A DNA stretch of 64,000 bases, taken from NCBI RefSeq assembly GCF_039830145.1, contig NZ_CP156082.1, positions 1,010,001-1,074,000 on the forward strand, given 5' to 3'. The position numbers and the translations under genes are program-made. Positions 9,511 through 19,121 of this stretch are shown piece after piece (positions within the stretch are counted from its first letter, which is position 1; each line of letters begins with the position of its first letter). The stretch comes from Croceibacterium sp. TMG7-5b_MA50. GTDB lineage: Bacteria; Pseudomonadota; Alphaproteobacteria; Sphingomonadales; Sphingomonadaceae. The notes below the pieces were generated by a model that did not search any database, was not told the origin of the DNA, and saw only the letters and a list, made by a program, of their open reading frames with translations.

Positions 9511-10247
9511 CCCCGTGATGCGCTCACGAACCGTCCGCTGGTTGATGGGTCAAGGATCAGCGGCTCTCCGCCAGGACCGGCCAACGTCACAGTCTGTTCC
9601 AGCCGGCCATTCTCCACCAGCCAGTGCAGGATGCGCAAAGCCAGCCGTGCACCCGCCGCCCGGTCCGTGACCAGGCGCGGATCCAGCCGCAGCTCCTGCC
9701 CGGTGAACAGGCTCAGCCCCTCGCTCTGCAACCCGCCCTCCGGCGTGGGCGCAAGCGCGGTAAGACCAAGGCCGGGGAACGGGCCACCTTCGGCCCAGCG
9801 GATCACGGACTCGCTGAAATGGCGCGGGCTGCACCAGGTACGCGCGGAATGCCACGCCACCGCCTGCACGAACGGCATCTGCGCCAGGCGGGCCATCAGC
9901 CAGGCCATGCCACGCACCACCGGCAGCATGGTGCCGCCGGCGCGCAGATGCGGGCCGGGCCGCAGTGTCACCGCCTCCAGCATGGCCGGGGTGAAATCGG
10001 CAGGCAGACCATACATGTGGCCAAGCGGCGGCATCGGCTCGGGCTCTCCCGGCCGCAAACCCTCCAGGTCGAAGGTGAGACCGTTCGCCAGCAGTTCGAC
10101 CCAGCGCAGCACCTCGGGATCGTCCGATCCATCGTCTGACGGGTCGAGACTGATTGTATAGCCGCCATCCAGCCGCGCAGCCGCGCGCACGTCGGCCACG
10201 GTGGGCCGCCGACCGGGCGCGAAAACGAGCGAAGCTGCCGTTAACAT
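9507..10247 (-). CDS. Conserved protein of unknown function, partner of AHH gene
   Basis: I do not recognise a named domain. From ATG 10247 (M-L-T-A-A-S-L-V-F-A-P-G) it is 246 residues, soluble, with no signal peptide or membrane segment. A middle stretch reads F-D-L-E-G-L-R-P-G and a conserved-looking P-G-P-H-L-R-A-G-G. Longer in-frame starts would run into the divergent recJ start, so I keep 10247. It is translationally coupled to the AHH nuclease gene through ATGA. It faces recJ across a 228-base promoter region. Confidence 0.7.
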   Translation of the reverse strand: MLTAASLVFAPGRRPTVADVRAAARLDGGYTISLDPSDDGSDDPEVLRWVELLANGLTFDLEGLRPGEPEPMPPLGHMYGLPADFTPAMLEAVTLRPGPHLRAGGTMLPVVRGMAWLMARLAQMPFVQAVAWHSARTWCSPRHFSESVIRWAEGGPFPGLGLTALAPTPEGGLQSEGLSLFTGQELRLDPRLVTDRAAGARLALRILHWLVENGRLEQTVTLAGPGGEPLILDPSTSGRFVSASRG

Positions 10248-10475
10248 GCTCGCAGCGTCTGGATGCACCCCGCCGGTGATCTGCCGTCCCCCCTCTAGTG
10301 AGAAAGCGCGTGTATGCACAGGATTTCCTAAACAGGTCGAGTCCGGGTGAAACGCCCGTATCTGTTTGGGACGGCGCGCAACTTTGCACCCCATCACATG
10401 AATTTCGGACCCGCGGCTGCCATGTGCCGCTGCGCCCGCTTTGCACCTGATAAAGCAATGGAGTAGGCGGAAGTC

Positions 10476-12254
10476 ATGGCCACTCGCCCTGCAACCCTTC
10501 GTATAGAACATTCGATTTCTGGCAAGTCCTGGCGCTGGCGCGGCGCCGAGCATGGCGGCGATGGCGCATACGGACTGGGTAGCGATCTGGTCACACACCT
10601 GCTGCTCGCACGCGGGATCGAGCCGCACGAGGTCGCGCGACACCGTAGCCCCACGCTGCGAGACTTTCTGCCAAATCCTTCACATTTCAATGACATGGAC
10701 CGTGCGGCAGAGCGGATAGCCGATGCCGTCATCGCCGGGGAGCAGGTTGCGATCTTTGGCGATTACGACGTGGACGGGGCGACCAGCGCGGCGCTGCTGA
10801 TCAGATTGCTGCGTCTGCTAAGAAACAGTGCAACGGCCTACATTCCCGACCGCCTGACAGAAGGTTACGGCCCGAACGAGAAGGCCTTGCTGGCGCTGGG
10901 GCAGGCCGGTGCCACGCTGATCATCACGGTTGATTGCGGGGCCACCGCCTTTGAACCACTCGCAGCCGCCCACGCGGCCGGCGTGGATGTCGTCGTGGTG
11001 GACCACCACAAATGCACGGCGGACCTTCCCACCGCATATGCCGTGATCAATCCCAACCGTCTGGACGAAGGCGAGATCGGGGTAGCCCATGGCCATCTTG
11101 CTGCTGTCGGTGTCGCATTCCTCCTCGGCGTCGCTCTGGTGCGTGTCCTGCGGGAACGTGGATACTTCCGGGATCATCCCGAACCCGACCTTCTCGCACT
11201 GCTTGATCTGGTGGCGCTGGGAACGGTAGCTGACGTAGCTGCCATACGTGGCCTCAACCGCGCCTTCGTTGCGCAAGGATTGAAGATCATGCGGCGGCGC
11301 GGCAATCCCGGGATCGCCGCTCTGATCGATGCCAGTCGCCTCAACCGGGCACCGACATGCAGCGATTGTGGGTTCGCACTGGGACCGCGGATCAACGCCG
11401 GTGGCCGGGTGGGTGATGCCGCGCTGGGCGTGCGGTTGCTGACCACGGACGATCCGGAGGAGGCGCGCACCATCGCCGTCCGGCTGGACCTGCTGAACGA
11501 GGAGCGCCGCGCTGTTGAGCAGGCAGTCCAGGAGGAGGCAGACGCCCAGGCCTCCATGCAGAGCGATCGAGCGGTTCTGGTGGCGGCAGGAACCGGATGG
11601 CACCCGGGGGTGATCGGCATCGTGGCGGGCCGGTTGAAGGAGAAGCACGGCCGCCCGGCCCTCGTCATCGCGCTGGATGCCATGACCGGTCAGGGCAAGG
11701 GATCAGGCCGGTCGATTGCCGGGGTCGATCTCGGCGCAGCGATCATCGGCGCGCGAGATTTAGGAATGCTGGCGGCAGGAGGCGGCCATGCGATGGCAGC
11801 CGGGCTGACCATCGACAACGCGCGGGTGTCGGAGTTCAGCGAGTGGATCGACCACCACCTTGCCGCTCCGGTGGCGCGCGCCGCTGCCGCAGGATCCCTC
11901 CTGCTGGACCTGATGGTCACACCGGGCGGCCTGAGTTCGGATCTGGTGGAGACGACCGAGCAAGCTGGCCCTTTCGGCGTCGGCTGGCCAGGCCCGCGGG
12001 TTGCAGTCGGCCCCGTTCACCTGATCCGGGCGGAGGTGGTCGGCAACGGACATGTCAGGCTGATCGCCGGTGGACAGGACGGCGCGTCGATCAAGGCGGT
12101 CGGTTTCCGCATGGCGGATACGCTCCTTGGCCAGACGCTGCTGCATGGGGTGCATGGCCGCAGGCTGTGGCTGGCCGGCCGTGCCAAGATCGATGACTGG
12201 GGTACCACACCTCGTGCAGAGCTGCATCTGGAAGATGCCGCCTTTGCCGACTGA
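10476..12254 (+). CDS. recJ: Single-stranded-DNA-specific exonuclease RecJ
   Basis: 5'-3' single-strand exonuclease used in RecF-type recombination and mismatch repair. DHH-superfamily motifs are clear: G-D-Y-D-V-D-G-A-T-S-A (motif I), V-D-C-G motif II, V-D-H-H-K motif III, and the DHHA1 glycine-rich segment G-G-G-H-A-M-A-A-G near the C-terminal part, followed by the RecJ OB domain. 592 residues, normal. The ATG at 10476 has GGCGGAAG upstream. It is divergent from the unknown/AHH pair; the region 10248-10475 should hold both promoters. Confidence 0.93.
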   Translation: MATRPATLRIEHSISGKSWRWRGAEHGGDGAYGLGSDLVTHLLLARGIEPHEVARHRSPTLRDFLPNPSHFNDMDRAAERIADAVIAGEQVAIFGDYDVDGATSAALLIRLLRLLRNSATAYIPDRLTEGYGPNEKALLALGQAGATLIITVDCGATAFEPLAAAHAAGVDVVVVDHHKCTADLPTAYAVINPNRLDEGEIGVAHGHLAAVGVAFLLGVALVRVLRERGYFRDHPEPDLLALLDLVALGTVADVAAIRGLNRAFVAQGLKIMRRRGNPGIAALIDASRLNRAPTCSDCGFALGPRINAGGRVGDAALGVRLLTTDDPEEARTIAVRLDLLNEERRAVEQAVQEEADAQASMQSDRAVLVAAGTGWHPGVIGIVAGRLKEKHGRPALVIALDAMTGQGKGSGRSIAGVDLGAAIIGARDLGMLAAGGGHAMAAGLTIDNARVSEFSEWIDHHLAAPVARAAAAGSLLLDLMVTPGGLSSDLVETTEQAGPFGVGWPGPRVAVGPVHLIRAEVVGNGHVRLIAGGQDGASIKAVGFRMADTLLGQTLLHGVHGRRLWLAGRAKIDDWGTTPRAELHLEDAAFAD

Positions 12255-12274
12255 ATGACGTCGCAAAAGCAGGG

Positions 12275-12303
12275 TTGACCAGACAATGCGGTCCACCTAA
12301 AGG
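12275..12303 (+). promoter_or_regulatory. Promoter of the tRNA-Glu genes
   Basis: TTGACC (12275-12280), 17-base spacer, TAAAGG (12298-12303), with the first tRNA-Glu starting 20 bases further on. Good fit to a housekeeping promoter. Confidence 0.6.
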
Positions 12304-12323
12304 CGCCCCCTGCCTTGCAGAAA

Positions 12324-12398
12324 GGCCCCTTCGTCTAGCGGTTAGGACGCGGCCCTTTCACGGCTGAAACACGGGTTCGATTCCCGTAGGGGTCACCA
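12324..12398 (+). tRNA. tRNA-Glu (anticodon TTC)
   Basis: Cloverleaf: acceptor GGCCCCT pairs with AGGGGTC (one G-T pair), anticodon stem CGGCC/GGCTG around loop C-T-TTC-A-C (anticodon 12357-12359), T-arm ACGGG-TTCGATT-CCCGT, discriminator A, encoded CCA at 12396-12398. Confidence 0.97.
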
Positions 12399-12423
12399 TC
12401 GCAGGTGCAGGCAGAACTGGTTT

Positions 12424-12498
12424 GGCCCCTTCGTCTAGCGGTTAGGACGCGGCCCTCTCACGGCTGAAACACGGGTTCGATTCCCGTAGGGGTCACCA
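12424..12498 (+). tRNA. tRNA-Glu (anticodon CTC)
   Basis: Identical to the first copy except for the wobble base of the anticodon: loop C-T-CTC-A-C with anticodon 12457-12459. It lies exactly 100 bases after the first gene, with a 25-base spacer and encoded CCA. A recent-looking tandem duplication that gives a dedicated GAG reader. Confidence 0.97.
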
Positions 12499-12581
12499 AG
12501 CCTTCTGCCTGTAACACTCAAGCCCCATCAATCATGCTTTCTGGCTGGCACCTCGCCGGCCCTGCCGCTAGGGGGCGCGCC

Positions 12582-13811
12582 ATGTTCGAAAGCCGGCCGT
12601 TCCCGACCGCAGCCGTCCTGATCGCGCTTGCATCAGGATTTGCGTTGTTGCTGGCGGGTGAGAATCTCCTGCTTATCGGCGTATTGATCCTGGTATGGAT
12701 CGCCACCTTCTGGCTGGTCAGCCCCGTGGCCGCCGGCGCCCCAGCCGTCTCCCACGCCGAAAGCGTTCAGCTGACCCGCACGGGCATGCGCGACCTGTTT
12801 GAACATTCCAGCCAGCCGGTGCTTATGCTGGATGGCATGCGCATCATCGTCGCAAACGCCGCTGCGCGCGAGGCGCTCGGCACGCATGTGCTGGGGCAGG
12901 ATGCACGGGTGGCCTTCCGCCACCCGGAAGCGGTGGAACTGCTTTCCGGGCTGGAGAGCGGCAGCGCCTCTATCCAAGGGCTGACTGGTCCGCGAAGCAT
13001 CTGGCAGATCACGCGTCAGCCGCTGGATCAGCGTTATTCGCTGGTGGAACTCGTCAATCGCACGGCGGAGGCGGATATCAGCCGGGCGCACACCGATTTC
13101 GTCGCCAATGCCAGTCACGAATTGCGCACTCCGCTCGCCTCCATCATCGGCTACATGGAAACGCTGGTCGATGAAGGTGATGCGCTGGACCGCGCGCGCG
13201 CGGCGAAGTTCCAGACCACTGTGCTGAGGGAGGCGCGTCGCCTACAGCAGCTGGTGAGTGACCTGATGTCGCTGTCCCGGGTGGAGGCGGAAAAGCACGA
13301 TCGTCCGCGCGATACGGTAGACCTTACTCAGGTGGTTGCCCTGGCGGCGCGTGATGCCGCCGGGCCGGACCGGCAGGATCGGCTGCAAATCGATCTCGCC
13401 GATGAACCGCTGCATGCCCAGGGCGACCAGCGCCAGTTGGAGCAGCTGGTGCGCAACCTCGTCGACAATGCGCTGAAATATGGCGCGGCCGATCGTCCGG
13501 TGAAAGTCGAGCTGAAGCTGGCGGAGCGGCAGTGCGCCGCCATCGTGGTGCGCGACGAAGGCGACGGCATCGCGCCCGAGCACCTGCCTCATCTGACACG
13601 CCGTTTCTATCGCACCGATCCTGGACGGAGCCGGGCAGCAGGCGGCACGGGGCTGGGTCTGGCAATCGTCAAGCACATCGTGGAACGACACCGGGGCAAG
13701 CTGGACATCGCCAGCCGCCAGGGGAGCGGCACCGTCGTGACCATCCGCCTGCCGCTTGCCGCCACCGCAGCAGATGCTACGCAGGCCTCCGGCTCGGAGC
13801 CTATGTCATGA
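12582..13811 (+). CDS. phoR: Phosphate-regulon sensor histidine kinase PhoR
   Basis: Membrane sensor kinase that phosphorylates PhoB when phosphate is low. Order: two short membrane segments (residues about 10-45), a PAS-like region (L-F-E-H-S-S-Q-P-V-L-M-L-D-G), HisKA box with phospho-acceptor H179 in N-A-S-H-E-L-R-T-P-L, then HATPase motifs N (N-L-V-D-N-A-L-K-Y), G1 (D-E-G-D-G-I) and G2 (G-G-T-G-L-G-L). I chose ATG 12582 behind GGGGG (409 residues); ATG 12534 would add 16. Identity as PhoR rests on its place directly ahead of pstS and on phoB at the end of the cluster. Confidence 0.9.
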   Translation: MFESRPFPTAAVLIALASGFALLLAGENLLLIGVLILVWIATFWLVSPVAAGAPAVSHAESVQLTRTGMRDLFEHSSQPVLMLDGMRIIVANAAAREALGTHVLGQDARVAFRHPEAVELLSGLESGSASIQGLTGPRSIWQITRQPLDQRYSLVELVNRTAEADISRAHTDFVANASHELRTPLASIIGYMETLVDEGDALDRARAAKFQTTVLREARRLQQLVSDLMSLSRVEAEKHDRPRDTVDLTQVVALAARDAAGPDRQDRLQIDLADEPLHAQGDQRQLEQLVRNLVDNALKYGAADRPVKVELKLAERQCAAIVVRDEGDGIAPEHLPHLTRRFYRTDPGRSRAAGGTGLGLAIVKHIVERHRGKLDIASRQGSGTVVTIRLPLAATAADATQASGSEPMS

Positions 13812-13820
13812 AGCTGTCGC
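13803..13820 (+). promoter_or_regulatory. Pho box upstream of pstS
   Basis: ATGTCAT (13803-13809), 4-base spacer GAAG, CTGTCGC (13814-13820). Each half differs by one base from the CTGTCAT/CTGTCAC consensus and the spacing is right. It overlaps the phoR stop codon and is about 100 bases before pstS. Confidence 0.6.
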
Positions 13821-13917
13821 AATCTTCCTTGAACGGGCGGCTGTCAGGGCAACGCCCATCGGCTGCGGGGCCACGCCCCTGCCGTTCACTTATCACTGAA
13901 AGGCTGGCACGACCGGC

Positions 13918-14958
13918 ATGATGCGGTGCCTTCCTCCTTTGCTGCTGTCTCTCGTCGGCGCGGTGTCTCTGGCCGGCTGCATGGCCGATGCCGGCACGCG
14001 CGGGTCGATCCGCGCGGTCGGTTCATCCACCGTCTACCCATTCGCCAAAACGGTGGCGGAGGCTTTCGCGCGGTCGCACCCGGAGTTCCCCTCCCCCATC
14101 ATCGAGGCGACCGGCACCGGCGGCGGGATCAACCTGTTCTGCGCCGGCCTTGGCGCCAGTATGCCCGACATCGCCCACGCCAGCCGGCGCATGAAGGTGT
14201 CGGAGTTCGAGCAGTGCCAGGCCAATGGCGTTGCCGATGTCATGGAGATACAGGTGGGGCTGGACGGCATTGCCTTCGCCAGTGCGCGCGGCGGGATCAT
14301 GCTGAATCTCAGCCCTGAGATCGTCTACCGAGCGATCGCGGCGAACCCCTACGGCCGGCCGCAGACCGCACGGCTGTGGTCGGACGTCGATCCATCGCTG
14401 CCGGAGCTGCCGATCCTGGTTTACGGCCCGCCCTCCACCTCCGGCACGCGGGATGCCTTGAAGGAGCTCATCCTGACACCCGGTTGTGTGGCCGGGCCCG
14501 GCATGGCCGCGCTGAAGGAGAGCGACGGGGACCGTTTCGAGCAGATCTGCACCGAAGTGCGCAATGACGGCGCCTTTGTCGATCAGGGGGAGCAGGACAA
14601 CCTGATCGTCCAGAAGATCGAGAGCAATCCGCGGGCCGTCGGCCTGTTCGGCTATTCCTATCTGGAAGAGAACGCCGACAAGGTGCAGGGCCTGCCGATG
14701 AATGGGGTGCAGCCGACTTACGACAACATCGCCAGCTTCGCATATCCGGGCGCCCGCCCGCTCTATATCTATGTGAAGCGCGCGCACCTCCAGGCCATAC
14801 CGGGCTTGCAGGAATTCCTGGCGAAGTGGACCGAGAGCTGGGGCCGTGACGGGCCGCTCACTGACATCGGCCTGGTCGCCAACCCACCGGCGGTTCTGCA
14901 GCGGAGCACGGAGGCAGCCACCCGCCACACCGTGCTGACCGCCGCGGATTTCGAGTAG
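13918..14958 (+). CDS. pstS: Phosphate-binding lipoprotein PstS
   Basis: High-affinity phosphate-binding component of the Pst ABC importer. A lipoprotein signal with lipobox L-A-G-C anchors it in the envelope. The mature protein begins with the phosphate-contact pattern V-G-S-S-T-V-Y-P-F-A and E-A-T-G-T-G-G-G-I, and later shows S-T-S-G-T-R-D. 346 residues. ATG 13918 is followed directly by another ATG at 13921. It lies between phoR and pstC in the same direction, 106 bases after phoR with a Pho box in the gap. Confidence 0.93.
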   Translation: MMRCLPPLLLSLVGAVSLAGCMADAGTRGSIRAVGSSTVYPFAKTVAEAFARSHPEFPSPIIEATGTGGGINLFCAGLGASMPDIAHASRRMKVSEFEQCQANGVADVMEIQVGLDGIAFASARGGIMLNLSPEIVYRAIAANPYGRPQTARLWSDVDPSLPELPILVYGPPSTSGTRDALKELILTPGCVAGPGMAALKESDGDRFEQICTEVRNDGAFVDQGEQDNLIVQKIESNPRAVGLFGYSYLEENADKVQGLPMNGVQPTYDNIASFAYPGARPLYIYVKRAHLQAIPGLQEFLAKWTESWGRDGPLTDIGLVANPPAVLQRSTEAATRHTVLTAADFE

Positions 14959-14968
14959 GCTGACGGCC

Positions 14969-16354
14969 ATGTCTCCTGCCCTCCTTATCCTGTTGGCTCT
15001 GGCCTTGGCGACGATCGGCTGGATCGTGGCGCGTGGCCGCGCCTACAGCTTCGCCCGGGTCGCGCCGGCCCGACGATTGGCCGCGCTGCCGGTCTACCAT
15101 GCCTGGTTCGTGGCGCTTGCCATTGTCCTTCCGGCGATCGTCTTCATCATCGTCTGGGGCATCATATCGCCGGGCCTGATCGCGCAGGCGGTGGCATCCA
15201 GCCCCGCCGCTGCCGGCCTCCCGGCCGAGGGTCTGCTGCGCAGCACGATGCTGGCGGAGGCGCGCAACGTCGCGATGGGCACGGCACCGGGCGTGTTCAA
15301 CCCGGAAGCGGAGAGGCTAGTCGCTCCGTTCCGGGAGGCGATCGACCGCTTCAACCTGATCGGCGCGGGCATCACGCTGGTGATTGCCTTCCTGTGTGGT
15401 GCTGCAGCCTTTCTGCGCCTACGTCCTGACTTCCGCGCCCGCACGCAGGTCGAACGGATGGTGATGGCCATCCTGCTGCTCGCCAGTTTGGTGGCGATCC
15501 TCACCACTTTGGGCATCTTCGTCAGCCTGGTGTTCGAGACGATCCGCTTCTTCGGGATGGTCAATCCGGTGGACTTCCTGTTCGGCACCAATTGGGGGCC
15601 GGACCCGATGAGCAGCACGGAGGCCGTCGACGGCAGCCGCTACGGCGCGCTGCCGCTGTTCTGGGGTACCATCTACATCGGCGCGATCATTGCGATGGTC
15701 GTCGCGATCCCACTAGGGTTGATGAGCGCTATTTACCTGACGCAATATGCCGATCCGCGCGTGCGCCGCTGGTTGAAGCCGATGCTGGAAATCCTCGCCG
15801 GCGTGCCGACCGTCGTCTACGGCTATTTCGCCGCGCTGACCGTCGCCCCCGCGATCCGCGATGCGGCGGTCGCCATCGGCATCAGCAATGCCAGCAGCGA
15901 AAGCGCCCTTGCGGCAGGGCTGGTGATGGGGGTCATGATCATCCCCTTCGTCTCCTCCATGGCCGACGATTCCATCGCCGCCGTGCCGCGCACGATGCGC
16001 GACGGGTCGCTTGCGCTGGGAGCGACCAAGAACGAGACCATCCGGCGTGTACTGGTGCCTGCCGCCTTGCCCGGCATCGTGGCGGGCGTGATGCTGGCAG
16101 TCAGTCGCGCTATCGGCGAGACGATGATCGTGGTGATGGCCGCCGGTGCCGCCGCCAACCTGTCCGCCAATCCGCTGGAGGCGATGACCACCGTCACGTT
16201 CCAGATCGTTGCCATGCTGACAGGTGAAGGCAGCTTCGACCATCCGGCGACGCTTAGCGCCTTTGCCCTGGGCTTCGTGCTGTTCCTGGTCACGCTGGCG
16301 CTCAACTTCATCGCCTTGCGTGTCGTGAAGCGGTTCCGCGAAGCCTATGAGTGA
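14969..16354 (+). CDS. pstC: Phosphate ABC transporter permease PstC
   Basis: Inner-membrane permease subunit of the Pst phosphate importer. At 461 residues it is much longer than the 319-residue E. coli protein. The extra part is N-terminal, with two or more membrane segments and a periplasmic stretch (about residues 1-190). The permease domain follows with the EAA-type loop G-A-T-K-N-E-T-I-R-R-V-L-V-P-A-A-L-P-G-I. This long form is usual in alphaproteobacteria. Its end overlaps pstA by 8 bases, so the two are coupled. Confidence 0.93.
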   Translation: MSPALLILLALALATIGWIVARGRAYSFARVAPARRLAALPVYHAWFVALAIVLPAIVFIIVWGIISPGLIAQAVASSPAAAGLPAEGLLRSTMLAEARNVAMGTAPGVFNPEAERLVAPFREAIDRFNLIGAGITLVIAFLCGAAAFLRLRPDFRARTQVERMVMAILLLASLVAILTTLGIFVSLVFETIRFFGMVNPVDFLFGTNWGPDPMSSTEAVDGSRYGALPLFWGTIYIGAIIAMVVAIPLGLMSAIYLTQYADPRVRRWLKPMLEILAGVPTVVYGYFAALTVAPAIRDAAVAIGISNASSESALAAGLVMGVMIIPFVSSMADDSIAAVPRTMRDGSLALGATKNETIRRVLVPAALPGIVAGVMLAVSRAIGETMIVVMAAGAAANLSANPLEAMTTVTFQIVAMLTGEGSFDHPATLSAFALGFVLFLVTLALNFIALRVVKRFREAYE

Positions 16355-17606
16355 TCCCATGACAGATGTCGGCCCCACCCGTACGCCGGCCTATGCCGTC
16401 CGGCTGCGGCGTCGCTACGCTGCGGAACGCCGTTTCCGACTGGCCGGACTAGGCGCCGTGGTTTTCTCCATGGCGGTCCTCGTCTTCCTGCTGGTGACGA
16501 TGACAATCAACGGCGTTGGCGGCTTCCAGCGGACCACGCTGTTGGTCCCGGTCGATTTCGCGGCAGCGAACCTGACGGCGCCACCAGCCGACGCCAGCCT
16601 CGGCATCGCAATCCGGTCGCTGGAAGACCAGCGTCTGCCGCAGGTCATTGCCGCCAACGTCAGCGCCCGGTTCGGCGCGGACGCAGCGGAGCAGGTCAGC
16701 CCCGATGCCTGGCGCGTCGCGGCCGAACATATCATTGAAGACCCTGGCTTGCTGGACCGGCGGGTCACGCTGGATCTGCCCGTCAGCCAGAATCTCGCGG
16801 CCGCCTTCGCTGGCGATGGCCATGCCGACCTGAAGCCGCTGGCGGATCGCCTGGCTGCGAACGGCGCGTTGACCGACCGGCTCGACTGGGGGTTCCTCGC
16901 CCGTTCCGATGCGACAGATCCGCAGCTTGCCGGTATCTGGGGTGCCTTGAAAGGGTCGATCCTGACAATGCTGGTCACGCTGGCTCTGGCCTTCCCCGTT
17001 GGCGTGCTCGCCGCGCTTTACTTGGAGGAATACGCGCCACGTGGCCGCTGGACCGACATTATCGAAGTATCGATCAACAACCTTGCGGCCGTGCCTTCCA
17101 TCATCTTCGGTCTGCTGGGTCTGGCCGTGTTCCTCGGCCTGTTCCCCTCGCTCCGTTCCGCTCCCATCATCGGCGGCATGACGCTGGCGCTGATGACCAT
17201 GCCGGTGATCGTCATCTCCGGCCGCAACGCGATCAAGGCGGTGCCCCCCTCCATCCGCGACGGTGCCCTGGCAATCGGGGCCAGCCCGATCCAGGTGGTG
17301 TTCCACCACGTGCTGCCGCTGGCCCTGCCAGGCATCCTGACCGGCACCATCATTGGCATGGCGCGCGCCCTGGGTGAGACCGCGCCGTTGCTGATGATCG
17401 GCATGCGCGCATTCGTCGCTACGCCGCCGGGCGGGCTGACTGATCCCGCCACCGTGCTGCCGGTGCAGATCTATCTTTGGTCGGACGAGATCGATCGCGG
17501 CTTCGTCGAACGCACCAGTGCGGCAATCATCGTGCTGCTGGCATTCCTGCTGCTGATGAACGGCATTGCCATCTACCTGCGCAACCGCTTCGAAAAGACA
17601 TGGTGA
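16347..17606 (+). CDS. pstA: Phosphate ABC transporter permease PstA
   Basis: Second permease of the Pst importer, 419 residues. It carries an N-terminal membrane segment and a periplasmic extension of about 170 residues (DUF3333-like) ahead of the permease core. The core has the EAA loop [20 protein letters not shown]. The start overlaps pstC by 8 bases and the stop overlaps the pstB start by 7 bases. Confidence 0.93.
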   Translation: MSDPMTDVGPTRTPAYAVRLRRRYAAERRFRLAGLGAVVFSMAVLVFLLVTMTINGVGGFQRTTLLVPVDFAAANLTAPPADASLGIAIRSLEDQRLPQVIAANVSARFGADAAEQVSPDAWRVAAEHIIEDPGLLDRRVTLDLPVSQNLAAAFAGDGHADLKPLADRLAANGALTDRLDWGFLARSDATDPQLAGIWGALKGSILTMLVTLALAFPVGVLAALYLEEYAPRGRWTDIIEVSINNLAAVPSIIFGLLGLAVFLGLFPSLRSAPIIGGMTLALMTMPVIVISGRNAIKAVPPSIRDGALAIGASPIQVVFHHVLPLALPGILTGTIIGMARALGETAPLLMIGMRAFVATPPGGLTDPATVLPVQIYLWSDEIDRGFVERTSAAIIVLLAFLLLMNGIAIYLRNRFEKTW

Positions 17607-18394
17607 CCCCTTTGCCCGATCAGGTGCTGAGCAATTCCGAACCCAAGATGCGCGCGCGCGAGGTATCCGTATTCTACGGTGCCAAGCGGGCCATCGATAC
17701 CGTGTCGATCGACATCCGGACTGAGGATGTGACCGCCTTCATCGGTCCGTCGGGCTGCGGCAAGTCGACGTTCCTGCGCACGTTGAACCGCATGAACGAT
17801 ACCATCGCCAATGCACGGGTAGAAGGTGTGATCGAACTGGAGGGCGAGGACATCTACCAGTCCGGCATGGACGTGGTGCAACTGCGCGCTCGCGTGGGTA
17901 TGGTGTTCCAGAAGCCGAATCCTTTCCCCAAGTCGATTTATGAGAATGTCGCCTACGGACCGCGCATCCACGGCCTGGCCCCGGCCAAGTCCGAGCTCGA
18001 CGGCATTGTCGAAAGGTCCCTGCGTCGTGCCGGTCTGTGGGACGAGGTGAAGGACCGCCTGAACGATCCGGGCACGGCCTTGTCGGGTGGGCAGCAACAG
18101 CGGCTGTGCATCGCGCGGGCCATCGCGGTGGAGCCGGAAGTCATCCTGATGGACGAGCCATGCAGCGCGCTAGACCCGATCGCCACGGCGCGGATCGAGG
18201 AACTGATCGACGAGCTGCGCGGTCGTTACGCCATCGTGATCGTCACCCATTCCATGCAGCAGGCTGCCCGTGTCTCTCAGCAGACAGCCTTCTTCCACCT
18301 GGGGCACCTTGTGGAATATGGCGCAACCTCGCAAATCTTCACGACGCCGCGCGAACAGCGCACGCAAGACTATATCACGGGACGGTACGGCTGA
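17600..18394 (+). CDS. pstB: Phosphate ABC transporter ATP-binding protein PstB
   Basis: ATPase that powers the Pst importer. Walker [11 protein letters not shown]-loop (F-Q-K-P-N-P-F-P), signature L-S-G-G-Q-Q-Q-R and Walker B V-I-L-M-D-E-P are all present. The ATG at 17600 overlaps the pstA stop (ATGGTGA) and gives 264 residues, standard for PstB. The stop shares one base with the phoU ATG (TGATG). Confidence 0.96.
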   Translation: MVTPLPDQVLSNSEPKMRAREVSVFYGAKRAIDTVSIDIRTEDVTAFIGPSGCGKSTFLRTLNRMNDTIANARVEGVIELEGEDIYQSGMDVVQLRARVGMVFQKPNPFPKSIYENVAYGPRIHGLAPAKSELDGIVERSLRRAGLWDEVKDRLNDPGTALSGGQQQRLCIARAIAVEPEVILMDEPCSALDPIATARIEELIDELRGRYAIVIVTHSMQQAARVSQQTAFFHLGHLVEYGATSQIFTTPREQRTQDYITGRYG

Positions 18395-19062
18395 TGGCGC
18401 AACACACGGTCAAGGCGTTCGACGAGGACATCACCCGGCTCCGTGGCCTGATCGCAGAGATGGGCGGTTTGGCCGAAGTGGCCATCCAGGAGGCTTTGGA
18501 CGCCCTTGTCGCTGGTGACGAGGACAAGGCGAACCGTGTCGTCGGGCGTGATCGCAAGCTGGACGAGCTCGAGGCCGAGATAGATGCAATGGCCGTGCGC
18601 ATGCTGGCCTTGCGTGCCCCCATGGCGGACGATCTGCGGGAGATCATCGCCGCATTGAAGATCGCCGGCGTATTGGAACGGATCGGCGACTACGCCAAGA
18701 ACATCGCCAAGCGTGTGGCCCGCATACCGGAGCGTGCCCGGTTCGAACCGCTGACGCTGTTGCCGGCGATGGGCGAGATCGCGGCGGAGATGGTGCATGA
18801 TGTGCTGACCGCCTACGCCGCCCGTGACCCGATGCTGGCACGCGAAGTGATCGAGCGTGATGCCAAGGTGGATGCGTTCTACGACAGCATCTTCCGCAAC
18901 TATGTCAGCTATATGGTTGAAAATCCGGCAACTATCAGCAGCGCAGCGCATCTGCTGTTCGTTGCCCGCAATCTCGAGCGGATCGGCGATCATGCGACCA
19001 ACGTGGCTGAGATGGTGCACTTCTCCGCCACGGGGCATTATCCCACGGATATCGACCGCTGA
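18394..19062 (+). CDS. phoU: Phosphate signalling protein PhoU
   Basis: Cytosolic helical protein that links PstSCAB to PhoR and represses the Pho regulon when phosphate is plentiful. Two repeats of the PhoU three-helix bundle are visible, each with an E-R-I-G-D-(Y/H)-A metal-binding motif (L-E-R-I-G-D-Y-A-K-N-I-A and L-E-R-I-G-D-H-A-T-N-V-A). 222 residues, normal. Start ATG 18394 shares a base with the pstB stop. Confidence 0.95.
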   Translation: MAQHTVKAFDEDITRLRGLIAEMGGLAEVAIQEALDALVAGDEDKANRVVGRDRKLDELEAEIDAMAVRMLALRAPMADDLREIIAALKIAGVLERIGDYAKNIAKRVARIPERARFEPLTLLPAMGEIAAEMVHDVLTAYAARDPMLAREVIERDAKVDAFYDSIFRNYVSYMVENPATISSAAHLLFVARNLERIGDHATNVAEMVHFSATGHYPTDIDR

Positions 19063-19069
19063 CACGATT

Positions 19070-19087
19070 TTGTCTTTTTGCTGTCAT
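19070..19087 (+). promoter_or_regulatory. Pho box upstream of phoB
   Basis: TTGTCTT (19070-19076), spacer TTTG, CTGTCAT (19081-19087). One half is a perfect consensus heptamer, the other has two mismatches. It lies 35 bases before the phoB ATG, suggesting that phoB is also transcribed on its own and is autoregulated. Confidence 0.5.
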
Positions 19088-19121
19088 AAGGCGCGCGTGA
19101 GCTTCAGGGGATCATCGCCTT

